DNA of 64,000 nt, taken from assembly GCA_039654915.1 (NCBI GenBank), contig CM077593.1:78720501-78784500 (forward strand), given 5' to 3'. The translations under genes and the position numbers were made by a program. Under the pieces are notes generated by a model that did no database searches, was not told the DNA's origin, and saw nothing but the letters and a program-made list of their open reading frames with translations. Numbering within the stretch: the first letter of the stretch is position 1; each line of letters starts with the position of its first letter. Positions 1 to 11,102 of this stretch are shown here, piece after piece. Origin of the DNA: Aquilaria yunnanensis. Taxonomy: Eukaryota; Streptophyta; Magnoliopsida; Malvales; Thymelaeaceae.

Positions 1-400
1 CAAAAACAAGGTTAGAGGTTCCTAGGGGTGTGTGCTCCATCCGATGCTTAAGTCAATAAAGGTTTACGAGGGGGAGAAAGCTTAGTCAAAACTATGGCAA
101 TAGTGGAGAACGTACCTGAGCCCTTATCTGAGAGGCCTTATATAAGGTCATTTTCATGGTGATCATGGAGGGAAAACTCTCCTCGTTTTAAGATCATCCT
201 CATGATTTCGAAAATCCTTTCTTATATTGGTCCTTACTCCTAATGGTAAACTCTTAGGTGACCAATTCGTAGGCCACTCGTTCATGACCTATTTCCTTAT
301 TTTCAATGGGTTCATACCTTGAGATGGATGATAGCCCATTTGTGTATCAGGGAGGACAATATAGTGGTTAACATTATACTATATTTCTAAATATCAATAT
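1..400 (-). mobile_element. LTR remnant (Tat-type Gypsy-like), antisense
   Basis: No coding frame is visible. On the minus strand, positions 36-58 carry a motif of the form GACTTAAGCATCGGA. It closely resembles the GACTTGAGCGTCGGAGG-like motif found near LTR 3' ends elsewhere in this window (27341, 36917, 39733, 49372). I therefore read this as the edge of a decayed LTR. Its left end is outside the window and its right limit is a guess. Confidence 0.4.
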
Positions 401-441
401 TGATTCATTTTTTATGAATAGTGTAAAGTAGGGGGCAGGTG

Positions 442-459
442 CACTGTTCATGAACAGTG
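442..459. repeat. Perfect 18-bp palindrome
   Basis: CACTGTTCATGAACAGTG equals its own reverse complement. It lies in an AT-rich, TE-like stretch about 700 bp upstream of the cytochrome b561 gene. It is probably a transposon end fragment; a protein-binding role is possible but not shown. Confidence 0.5.
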
Positions 460-591
460 TCGCCTCTTTCACTCTCTTTATTTATTCTTCCATTCTAACT
501 CAGCGGACTCGATATTGTTTTCCATGTTTCTGTTTAAATTTTAATGCAAGCTTTCTTTGCACAAAGAAGTGTCTTTCCTTATTAAATTTAT

Positions 592-1004
592 GGAAAATTA
601 CAAATCCCATGATTTAGTCTAATCTACACTTTACCCCATTTATTTTATGAAACCTACATTTTACCATCTCATTTTTTTACAGTGTCTGATAATAATTTCT
701 GAAACCTTAATTTGAACTAACTAATATTCATGTTCCAATAATTTCAAGATTTTTTATATTTTTTTATAGTTAACTGACTTTTAAAAAATACTAATATACA
801 TTTATAGAAAGAAAAATACATTTTAGATAAACTATAAAAAAATATTAAAAAAATTAAAATTACTAAAAATTAATTATTATATAATTTAAATTATAATTTA
901 AAAAATTATTATCAGATAATATAAAAAAATAAAAAATAAAGTATAAGTTTCCAAAATAAATGACCAAAAAGGTAGGTTACGCTCAGGGTAATTATAAGTT
1001 TTCC
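592..1004. mobile_element. Mutator-like MITE with long TIRs in the CYB561 upstream region
   Basis: The two ends are imperfect inverted repeats of about 110 bp. The left end starts GGAAAATTAC and the reverse complement of the right end starts GGAAAACTTA; both run inward to TCTGATAATAATT. The element is flanked on both sides by the identical 10-bp sequence TTAAATTTAT (582-591 and 1005-1014). A 9-10-bp duplication with long TIRs is typical of MULE-derived elements. There is no coding capacity. It ends 165 bp before the start codon of the cytochrome b561 gene, so it forms most of that gene's proximal upstream DNA. Confidence 0.75.
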
Positions 1005-1168
1005 TTAAATTTATAACCTTTACTCATAAAGGAGGCACACCAAAGCACCAACATTTGGCTGCTGGGCAGGCTCCCGTGAGCCGTCTGAATGAACAAATAG
1101 ATCTCACCATCTGTCGGCAGAGCTCCCTCACTCACTCTCAGTAAACTTCACTTCGCCTCTAAACAAAC

Positions 1169-2645
1169 ATGGCCACTTCAATCCTTCCTCTTCTCTTCTT
1201 CGCCAGAATTTCTGGCCTCGCTGTGGCCGCTCTTGTCCTCGCTTGGGCTCTCCTTTTCAAGTCCAGCTTCTCCCCCGCCTCTGCCTCCAAAGAAAACCTC
1301 TTTTATTCAGTAAGTTCATGTGAACAGCTCCACATTTTCGAATTGGAACCAGGGCAGGGTTCTAGATTGATCTCACTTGCTTGTCTGATTCTGAAACAGG
1401 TTCTTCACCCCCTCCTGATGGTCATTGGTTTTATTCTTATCAGTGGGGAAGGTAACAAGTATTTCAGAGCGCTAATGGCTAATGCTGTTAAAGGAAGAAG
1501 TGGGCAATTGTTTGATTTTGTGTTTCATCTGTTTCAGCAATTTTGGTATACAAATGGTTGCCTGGTTCAGGGAAATTGAAGAAATCAATGCATTTGTGGC
1601 TGCAAGGGGTGGCTTTGGCTTGTGGGGTTTTTGGGATTTGGACCAAGTTCCATGGTGAAGATGGGATTGCAGCTAATTTCTATAGTCTCCATTCTTGGAT
1701 GGGTTTGATTTGTGTGTGCTTGTTTGGAGCTCAGGTGATTTCATCATTCTCTTTTTCCATTATTTTCTACTAATTTTTGGTTTATTGGTATAAATGGAAA
1801 AAATAAAAGAAATAAAAAAAGAAGTCTATAACTTTATTTTTTTTGCACACCCAAAAAGGAAGCCAATAATTGTATATGCTCCTATCACAACTTGACAAAA
1901 TGCTGTCTACATCAAAAGTGTGTACAATAATTTTTTTTTTTTGGTGAATATAGAAGATGTTTGGTTGAGATTAAGAAATTGAAAAAATTTTATATGTTAT
2001 TTTTACTTTTACTTTTAAAACTGATAAAGTTGAAAAAAGGAAATATTGAAATGATGATTTGAAAGCTAGTATGATAAAATAATTTATTAAATATGAAAAT
2101 ATTATAAAGATATAGAGCAACTCATAATAAAATATGTTAATATAATTTTAGGATGAAAAGATTATTATTTATTATTGGAATACAATTTTAATTTCATTTT
2201 CCTTTAGATAGAAATGTTACTTAAAATACTTAAACTATCTTGTTTTTATCGGTATCTAGAACTTGCAACTCTCAACAGCGGTTACAACCTTCTCCCCCTT
2301 TTAATTCCGTTGCAGTGGCTGACGGGTTTCTTAAGCTTCTGGCATAGGGGCGAGGTGCGAACAACAAGAGCTAGGGTTTTGCCCTGGCACATCTTCCTCG
2401 GTCTCTACACGTATGGATTGGCCGTGACCACGGCAGAAACCGGGCTACTAGAGAAGCTCACCTTCCTGCAGACAATGAGAAATGTGTCAAAACGCAGCCC
2501 GGAATCTATGGTTGTCAACGGCTTAGGCCTCAGTCTTGCATTCCTCAGCGGCATGGTGATATTGGCTGCTGTTCTGCCGAAACACCACACAATTAGGGAT
2601 AATAAGGTTGTATATTCGTCAAACCCCAGGTGTTTGTCTTCATAG
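1169..2645 (+). CDS. CYB561: Cytochrome b561 / transmembrane ascorbate ferrireductase (4 exons, 239 aa)
   Basis: This is a multi-pass membrane protein that moves electrons from ascorbate across a membrane to monodehydroascorbate or ferric chelates through two b hemes. My model has exons 1169-1309, 1400-1451, 1538-1734 and 2316-2645, all with GT..AG introns and joining in frame (720 nt with stop). The four family heme-ligand histidines fall at residues 50 (VLHPLLM), 83 (MHLWLQ), 116 (SLHSWMG) and 155 (PWHIFLG). They are spaced 33-39 residues apart, as in the cytochrome b561 core. Hydrophobic stretches fit about six membrane spans, with the first near residues 7-30. Length is normal for the plant single-domain subgroup. 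The start is the first ATG with good context (aacATGG). The closest Arabidopsis relative from memory is At1g26100 (probable ferrireductase 4). The gene converges on the GET3d gene with 344 bp between stop codons. The subcellular membrane cannot be told from sequence. Confidence 0.93.
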
Positions 2646-2989
2646 CATGGGAAGAAGATAGATGGAGACCAACCGTAAAACAACTAACGTTACTACCCTA
2701 CAAATGCAACAAGCAAGGAGCTAGCTGAGGATTGCTAGCCATTTGTACCGGCATACCAGTGGCCCCGTGTAAGTGAGACCGGTAACTAGATGTTTGAGCT
2801 GTAAATCTGCATTTACAACTTTATTTCATTCCTTGTAAATGTATTATGTATGATTCGTGTTTATTTCTGAAATGAAATGGAGCAAGAAATGAGACAAGCC
2901 ATGGAAAGTTCTGCTCTTCAGTTGCATGTAAGGGATTCTTCAGAAAGCTAGTCTCGATCCAGTATGCAAGCCTTTAACTTTTGATCGTT

Positions 2990-5900
2990 CTACTGCATTT
3001 TAACTATAAGACTTCGATCCACCAACTTGGCACCTGCTACTTTACCTTGAATTTCTGGGGGCAGATTAATCACTCGTCGCTGATCTCCTGCTTCAATCAA
3101 GAGCTCGCTTCCGCCTCTATACTGCAAATAATCGTATAACCTTCAATGAGCACAAGTCCAAATGTTTGTTACCTAAGATAAAATTGAAAGGCATTAAGAA
3201 AATGCAGAGAAGATCATTTAAGGAAGTCCCTCAACCATCTTTCAATCTAGAAATATTTCTCTAGAAGCCCAGAAAAGCAGAGTATTTAGCCAAAACTGTT
3301 TCACTATAGAGAAAGGAATCTCCTTGCCCTAAAAAACCCTATAATTGCATTCTCTCCAGAGAATCCAAAAATTGAAAGAGGAATCAAAGAAATAGCTTTA
3401 TGCTATTCTTTATACGGCTAAGGGAAGGCAGAGCAAAAATTTCATCTTCAATACTTCCCACAACTACCCACTCGGGCCACTCGTCACTCACAAAAGAAAG
3501 GAACATCTTGTACAAGTGCCTTTGCCCAAGGACAGTACAGGAGAAGATGATAGACGGACTCTGCAATCTGCATCACCCTTGCACCCAAAAAAAAAAAAAA
3601 TTCCATTGACTAAACTTCTGCCTTTTTTCTGAAGATTATCAACAGTAAGAATCCTCTCCCATGAAGTCTCCCACGTTCAAATGTTGGACAAATAAAAAAC
3701 AAATTTCAATCTTAGAATAGCTATAAAATTTTTCTATGGTATTTGGTCAATTAAGCTTGGGAAAACTCTGCTCCTACGCATTTAAAAGTAGCCTTTTTGG
3801 TTGTAGTAAACGTTGTGCAGAACGACAATCTCTATCTTCCTTCGTAAATAAACGGTAATCATTCCCAGGCTTTGTACCTTAAACCTGATTACATTAAGTG
3901 GGTAACACGAAGTTCTGAATATCAAGTAAAGGTTTTAAGTCATACTGACATTACAAAACGAAATACAAGAACTAAGTGGCAACATTTTGCACCAACATTT
4001 TACCCCTTTTTGTGCAACACTCTTGCAAGGGAGTACCTAAAATAAACCACCAACTCAGGAAAACCAACATTTCATGTAACATATTAATCCATCCTAAAAA
4101 CTAATCCTAATCAGCCATTTCTTTTTCTTTCTTTTGTAATTTAGATAACGGATAGACAAAAAAAAGTGCCACGTTTCCAGCTTTTACATGTAGCCTAAAT
4201 GACCAGGGACAAATAAAACAAATTAAAAAAATATAAAAATTAAATATGGAATGGTAAACCAACATTTTAGAGTCATCCTTTATTCTACAGATGGAGTACC
4301 GCAATACTTTTCCTTAGGAGCAGACTTAAGAAAAGGTGATGCGACTGATATTTGTTGAGAATGCAAGCTCAACTAACAGCTAAACCCTGAACTTCTGAAG
4401 TAGATCCATTTTAATCATGGGATATTTATTTTCTACTACAGAATATTCATACAATATTATTCTTTCCACAACACATATTGGGCTCCATCAAGAAATCTAA
4501 ATCAATTTAGTTTCTGCGGCTCTGCCCCCCCAAAAAAAGGTAAGCACTTTTTCAGAATTCTGTTTCCCAACATAACATAGGCTTTGCTTTTGTGCTTAAT
4601 TTTTCCAACTCTACCTCTAGTATGTAAGCTACCAATAGGATACATGCAATGGGTAAGGTTGAAACATAAAAATGAAATACTGAAGGAGAAAAAAGAAATA
4701 ACTTAATGTTGAGTTATAGCAGATCTTCATATTCGATGAAAGAAAAGATATGACCCATTTTCTTTTAAGGCAGGTGCAAAATATTTAAGTTAATTTACTT
4801 GAAAAACTACAGACAGGGTTTCTGGACTTATCTTGAATTATTAATCAAGTCATCAAACTTAATCTCACTAAAATGTATCACCAAATATAACTTTTAGGTG
4901 GTTGAACTTATCATACAGATCTCATCCAACTCGCATTTTAAAGATCTGTTAAGATTGATAATATATTGAAATTATACTAGAGCATGAGGTTACAAATAGG
5001 ATGGAGTACATAGTTTTCATTATCTGAGTCCATTAGAAGCAACAAAAACAAAAATAAGAAATAAAAAATAAAGGCAGGCATGCAAGACACTACTTCGAAT
5101 ATTTGAACCAGTCAGTAAATTTTACAACATCATATCAATTATCTTTTACAGCAGTAGACACTTAGCAACTTCATCACTTTGTGTAGATGCAGTCAATTAG
5201 TCTGAATGACATATGATCGTGTTATTCTTCAACATAAAGGAAAAAAAAAATCTAGAATAGGCTACTAAACGTTGTTACACATCTTGTCCCAATTCTTACA
5301 AAAAAATTTAAACATTACCGTCATCTGAAATCGTAAAACAGCTTTACTTTTATTTGTGAAAACATATATTAACCAGTTTACCAGAGTTATTCAGTTTTTA
5401 ATATTTATGAGCACCCTTCACTGGATATTTCTGCATCACTTGACAATAGAGAGAAACATACATTACTCAATAGAAGAGTTAAAGATAGGTCATACTTGAT
5501 ATAACTTGATCTCTGACTTGTCAAAGCCTGGCATGAGAAGTTCAACTGATTTACTTGCTTTATCAAATTTTACTGCTGATATCATGTGATTGCTTCGCCT
5601 TGCTAACATTAAGAGAAGATCTCGAGCACCATGACTTGTATTGCTCTGCACCAACTCTTTCCAGTCTGGGGGAGAAACCACTGAGATATGTGGAATGAGA
5701 GTAAATGGTAGAGGTGAAAACTTCTTCATGATTGTTTCCACAGATTCAGTAGTCAGTTCAAGGGAACCAATAACAAATGCCCCAGAAATTTGTGTACCAG
5801 CTTGGATTGCAGAACCCCAATAATGTAAGGCAGAATCCAGAGAGGTAAGACTACTTGGATCCATTACGACAAAGCAACTGAACTTGTTGGGATTTAAAAA

Positions 5901-7507
5901 AGCTGAGGATCCTCTCTGCAAGATGCATCACAAATGAAAATCCTACTCGAGTCAATAATCCTTAAACTTCAAAGGTTGAGCAATTGATGCAAGGAAAGCA
6001 ACAACTACCTCCAAAATTCTATCAAGATCATCCCATATTTCTCCACTTAATTTTGCATTGAGAAGTGATCTACCAGTGCTTATATTTATTGATTCGTCTA
6101 TAAGCCTCAGAACAGAAGGAGCCACCAATCTCCCTATATCGGTTTTCTCAGCCATGCTTCTCAAATATTTCAAGTACAACCTGCGGCATAGGCAAAAGCT
6201 TGTGTATCATGCATCATTCTTTACAGCATTATGAGAGCGAAGAGCACTGGGAAAGGAAAATGGAAATTCGCAAACCTTGCTTTACTAGTGGCACCAATCA
6301 TCCTTAGAGTTTCCTCCGGACTGGCACCATCATATATAATTATGTCAAATTGATGACGTTGTTGCTTTCTCTGAATGACATTACCGAGGAGTCCTGCAAA
6401 TCCCTCAAGTGCAATAGATGAGAAAATAGAGTCCATCCCAGGAAGAACCCCAAGCTCTTCTCCAACCACCTACAACATGAAAGATTAAAAATAAGAAGTC
6501 CATCATGGTGATCTCCCAAAGCCTGACGATTTGTTTATCCGAAGCAGAGAAAAATAAAAAGAAGAGTTATCACATACCAACCTCTTCAAGAACCCCTTGT
6601 GTCATATTAATGAGGGCATCCGCCTTCTTTAGCCTGCTGAGAGGTTCAAGAATCATCTGCAGTTTCAAGAATGGCCAACCCTGTCAAAAGCCACTGGAAG
6701 CATCATGATGACACAGATGATGGAAGGAAAGGAACCAAAAGAACACACTTTAGTTGTTTCCAACCTAATGACCAACAGGTTGTTGTTGCATTCAATTGGG
6801 GATGAACTGATCTTATGGTTCAGGAGATACTCGGCTGTGGTGTCCTGACCTTGTATGACCAGGCATGTTTTGAGTCCAGCCATTGCATAAACCTAGAAAA
6901 CATGAAGTAAAAGAAAGTAATGAACAACTAATTTAGTTGTTTCCAGCCATACCACCAATAGGATGTTGTTTCATTTCCAAATGTACCAGAATCGCCAATA
7001 TTATCTAGCAAATTAGTCTCATTATTCTGAAATTGAGATCTTTTTCCTCCATTTAAACCTCAAGATTGATAGAATATTATAAAGACCTAGTAAAAAAAAC
7101 TTATACACCCAGTTGGGAGTTCAGATAAATGGAGAGTTGAATTCTACCAGCTAATTAATCTCTAGATGTCTGTGCTTAAATGAACTCCTTTACAATATCT
7201 CAAAACAAAATAAGGACAAACGAAAGCTCGGATGTAATTCTACACCGTGGACAAATAGAAGAGAAACCTGAGCAGCGAAAACAGCAGAGGTTGTCTTGCC
7301 GGAGCCACCTTTGCCCAAGAAAGTGACCAGTCTTGTCGGAGAATTGGTATCATCGATTTTAGCTGCGGCGGCAGTTGCATTGATAAGAGATCGACTCGAT
7401 CTCCTTTTCCATCTTCTGGGATTCGGTCTTCTTGAGAAGCTGAGACGATTAGCACTGAAAATGGAGTTGGGTAGTACAAGAGAAGAATAATAAGCCAGAC
7501 AAACCAT
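2990..7507 (-). CDS. GET3D: GET3d-type plastid ArsA/GET3 ATPase with alpha-crystallin domain (7 exons, 458 aa)
   Basis: This is a P-loop ATPase of the ArsA/GET3 family, whose classical members deliver tail-anchored proteins; the client of this plastid branch is unsettled. Exons in coding order are 7507-7268, 6892-6749, 6656-6582, 6469-6276, 6180-6009, 5915-5496 and 3121-2990. They total 1377 nt and read open throughout. Residues 1 to about 50 are rich in Ser, Arg and Ala and look like a chloroplast transit peptide. The Walker A motif GKGGSGKT is at 65-72. A switch-II-like [12 protein letters not shown] starts at Asp200. The C-terminus (about 365-458; [13 protein letters not shown] then YRGGSELL) resembles an Hsp20/alpha-crystallin fold, the hallmark of GET3d. 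Size and exon content match what I recall of At1g26090. The exon 3 donor (GAG|GTTGGT) is weak but is the only site that keeps frame. The last intron is about 2.37 kb. An upstream ATG at 7597 would add 30 residues but looks like 5' UTR. The gene is tail to tail with cytochrome b561. Confidence 0.93.
3122..5495 (-). other. Large last intron of the GET3d gene
   Basis: This 2374-bp intron separates exon 6, ending KLYQ, from the final 43-codon exon, beginning YRGG. It is AT-rich with poly-A and poly-T runs. I see no open frame of interest, no target-duplicated transposon and no RNA gene in it. Small ORFs here (e.g. 3384-3566 and 4107-4304) show no family resemblance. Confidence 0.8.
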
Positions 7508-7599
7508 TTTCAATTTGCTGCGCTCTCTCGCTCTCACTCTCTTCTGTGTTTCGCTCGGGAAGAGTACGACGAGGAGACTTGAACTTTGAAGTTTCAAGA

Positions 7600-10046
7600 C
7601 GTTGGCACCGGATCTGCACCGCTCAGTGATTGCCTGGTCCGAGCTGAGCGCAGCATCGCTCAGTCTGGGTCGGTCCGGTCCCAGGGTGGCCGAACCTTTG
7701 CCTACCTCGGACCGGTTTTGGTGAATGTGTTAAATATTGTAATTATTATGTATACCACACCCCATAATTTTAAAGTACATTGAGCTGCATACTATTACTA
7801 TTTTTACAAAAAAAATATTAGAATAGTATTTTAAGATGAAATAAATTAAATAATTTTTTTTTACAAATTTTTACATGTATTCTAATTTTTCTTATCATAA
7901 TGTATCAAATATAAATAAAATATATATGATAGAAAATATTTTTTATACAAAAACAAAAAAAATGTTATACATGGACCAAAATAAATATTAGTCAACAAAA
8001 AAACTAATTTATTGATACAAGAGAAAAAAAACAATACTTTAATAATAATAATAATACATTTTCTAATACCCAAAAAAAAGAAAAAGTAACCAAAAATAAA
8101 AGTAAATATTTATTCTAAAATATGTGTATTAACTATATTTTACTATTTTATATATTTATGTATGATATTTTGATGTAAAATGACAAAAAAAAAAATCCTA
8201 CACATGTTAGCAGAAAAATAAAATATTGCGGTACATACCTAGAGGTATTTGCTGTATACCACGAAAAATATACATAAAAATTTACTGGTATATGAAATAC
8301 CACAAAATACCGCAGCATTTTGTATGAAAAAATGGCAAAATGTAAAAACATTTGTACCCTAGTATACTATAGTATTTAATTCTATGGTTTTGGTGTGATT
8401 TCCAGTTCGCTCCTGGCAAAAATTAGTGAAAAACCAGGGGTATTTACCTAACCTGGATAACTCACAAAAATGACCACTTCTAACCGAACTAAACTAATGA
8501 TAATACAAGTTTTATGCAGGTTAGGGTTAGGTCAGGTAGTGAAAAGAAGAACCTTGTTGTACATGCGAGTTGGTTCAGGCAGTGAAAATCAAAATCCATT
8601 TAACTCGCACCAGCCCGCTTCTAATCCCCAATTTATGGCTATATAGTTCAATTATAATTTTTTCTATTTCATGGTTAACTTGGATAAATTCTTCAATTAG
8701 TATTAAAAACATTTGCTATACACTATTATGTTTTCCCCCTCTTGTATAGCTAGCAAGACTAACTAACACGTTTTGAATATTATTTGGTGTTTTGTTTTTT
8801 TTTCTCTAATAACACTTGAAAATAATAGTCACATGAATGCATTTATTTATTTAAAGTGGACTCAGGTGGTTAGATATATATAATACAATTGATTCATTTT
8901 TTTATGGAACACGATTTATTCATAAAAATTACGTAAATTGTTATTTGGAAAAAGAATTATATTCTCAACTGACGACAATTTTTAGACTCATTCTTTTATC
9001 CACAATAAAATCGCTAAAAGACCCAAAGCCCCCAAAAGATTTCAAATACTAAAAGTGGAACTTGACGCGGGCAATCTGAATATTTTATTTGTAAATATAA
9101 TAGTATTCCTTTTATTTTTTTAGATTTTTATGCAATTAAGTAATTGGGACCTAATTCAAGCTATCAATACACTTTTTACATAATTCAATTTAAAAAGAAA
9201 TAATCTATTTAAAATCTAATAAAAATTGATACATGTGAAACTTGATAAGAACATATATCATGTAAATATGAAAATTGAATTTCAGTAATTGATGACAGTT
9301 TTAGCCCAACACAGCACAAAAAGAAAGACTGCTTACATAAATATAGTATTACCAACCTTGATACCTTTCTTGCCCAAAAGACTGTAACAAATACATCATC
9401 AAACTTAAATAATCTAGTCATCTTTTCTTTTTTCTTGTATTTCTGAACCAATTGACGGGTAATGCTAGGTTATATGCAATAGAAATTGACATAAAATGGT
9501 TGATCACCTTCATATTTGTGAATTAATTTTTGAATTTTCTTGAATGTTGCTCACTAAGAATATAAAACCCGGTCATACTGAATCAACCCGAACTGCTTTC
9601 TATATGGGTTGCATTTTAATCGAATTTTTGGTCATATGGTTAGGGTTAGGTATTAAGATGTGCAACCCAGTCCTGATAGTTGGTAGGGTCGAGTTATGCT
9701 AGAACCTGGTCACACCTGCCCTACAAACATCCCTATGAGAAACTAGAGAAGTGTTATGGTTGGGGTATCCTCACGTAATTTTTCTTTCTTTTTTTTTTTT
9801 TATATATTTAGAAGCACTCTTATAAACACAAAGGAAGAAGGACCCAGAGAATAACGGAAATCAGCTTTATGTGACATTTTTTTGAAGGATGTGGGGAAGG
9901 CCACAGTTAAGTTCTGGACCTTCCCATAATGTTCCCAACACTTTAGCTATTAGGACAAACCCACGGGGATGTATGTAAGTTATTCTCACGTAAAAGAAAC
10001 ATAGGGAAAAAAAACCAACATAGTTTATTGAACATATATAATATAT
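7600..10046. other. AT-rich intergenic DNA with no supported gene
   Basis: The first 150 bp upstream of the GET3d gene is GC-rich and may be its promoter or 5' leader. The remainder is strongly AT-rich. It contains an (AAT)n run near 8039-8057 and several stretches resembling repeat ends (8220-8370; 8440-8640; 9590-9720). All open frames are short and low-complexity. Confidence 0.6.
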
Positions 10047-10110
10047 CACTACAAGGAATGCAAATTTTAAGATTGGTTTTGACTAACTTTTAAGACCGGT
10101 TATAACAAAT
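10047..10110 (+). mobile_element. CACTA-type (En/Spm) transposon terminus
   Basis: The sequence starts CACTACAAGGAATGC, and within 50 bp carries TTTTAAGACCGGTT, matching the usual look of plant CACTA ends. Immediately to its right begins a Gypsy RNase H frame cut off in mid-domain. I could not find a matching TAGTG end, so element length and partner terminus are unknown. Confidence 0.5.
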
Positions 10111-10124
10111 CATAAATATACAAT

Positions 10125-11102
10125 AGGGTGTCTTGCATTAAGATAGCTTCAATAACTATTCTTAGAGCATTACATTCAATCTCAAAAGTTTTATCAAAGT
10201 TAAGCAAAGCTAGTGAAAGTTCATTACTTAATTTATCCTTTAAAAGAACAAATACCTTGTCTTGAGCTTTACCCCACTTAAAACCAATACTTTTCTTCAC
10301 AATTTTTATAAAAGATGCTGCAATAGTGGAAAATACCTGAATAAATCCTTTTATAAAAGCTTGCTAAGCCATAGAAAAATCTTACCTCAAAAACAGACAT
10401 AAGAATGGGTCATTCTTGTATAGATCTCACTTTCTTTTAATTAACCTTTACACCTTCATAACTCATAGTATAACAAGAAAGATTGCTTTATTATTGTGAA
10501 AAGAACACTTCTTCAACTTAGCATACATTCTTTACTCCCTCAATGTACCTAACATTTTCTTTAAATGTTCAACATATTTTTCTAAACTCTTGTTATAAAC
10601 CAAAATGTCATCAAAATAGACAACAACAAACTTTAAAATGTAATCACAGAAAACATGATTCATAAGTCTCATAAAAGTGCCAGGTATATTAGTCAAATCC
10701 AATGGCATTACTAACCACTCATAAAGACCAAATTTGGTTTTAAAACCTGTGTTTCATTACCTTTTACTTATTTGAATTTGATAGAATCCACTCTTCAAAT
10801 CAATCTTAGAAAAGATAGTAGAGTCACGTAATTCATCAAACATATCGCCTAATCTAGAGATAGAATCTTTATACTTTATAATGATTTTGTTGACAGACCT
10901 ATAATCCAAGCATATCCTTCATGATCCATCCTTTTTTGCCACTAGAAGCATAAGCATAGGACATGGGCTCATACTTTTTCTAACATAGCCCTTTGCCAAC
11001 AAATCCCCTACTTACCTTTTACTTCCTTGGCCTTCTTGAGATTGCTTTTATAGGTAGGTCTATTTGGAATTGAGGTTTGTAGAATCAAGTCAATTTAATG
11101 CT
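10125..11102 (-). pseudogene. Gypsy reverse transcriptase / RNase H remnant
   Basis: Reading right to left, I see a leader like the pre-RT segment of Gypsy pol (IDLI), the palm motif region (DGSWR..CLDYR), FSKIDLKSGFYQI and an intact YFDDIL catalytic box (10618-10601). RNase H starts as FKWGKAQDKVFVLL, then NFDKTFEIECNA where functional copies have CDAS. It stops after LMQD, where the domain should continue. The frame is broken at several places between these islands. Confidence 0.85.

Noticed and set aside
2405..2683. 92-codon minus-strand frame over the last cytochrome b561 exon
   Set aside because: It is the complement of a well-supported exon with conserved heme His on the plus strand and has no features of its own.
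7240..7479. Overlapping minus frame across the first GET3d exon
   Set aside because: It is an alternative reading of the same exon; the Walker A motif is in the other frame.
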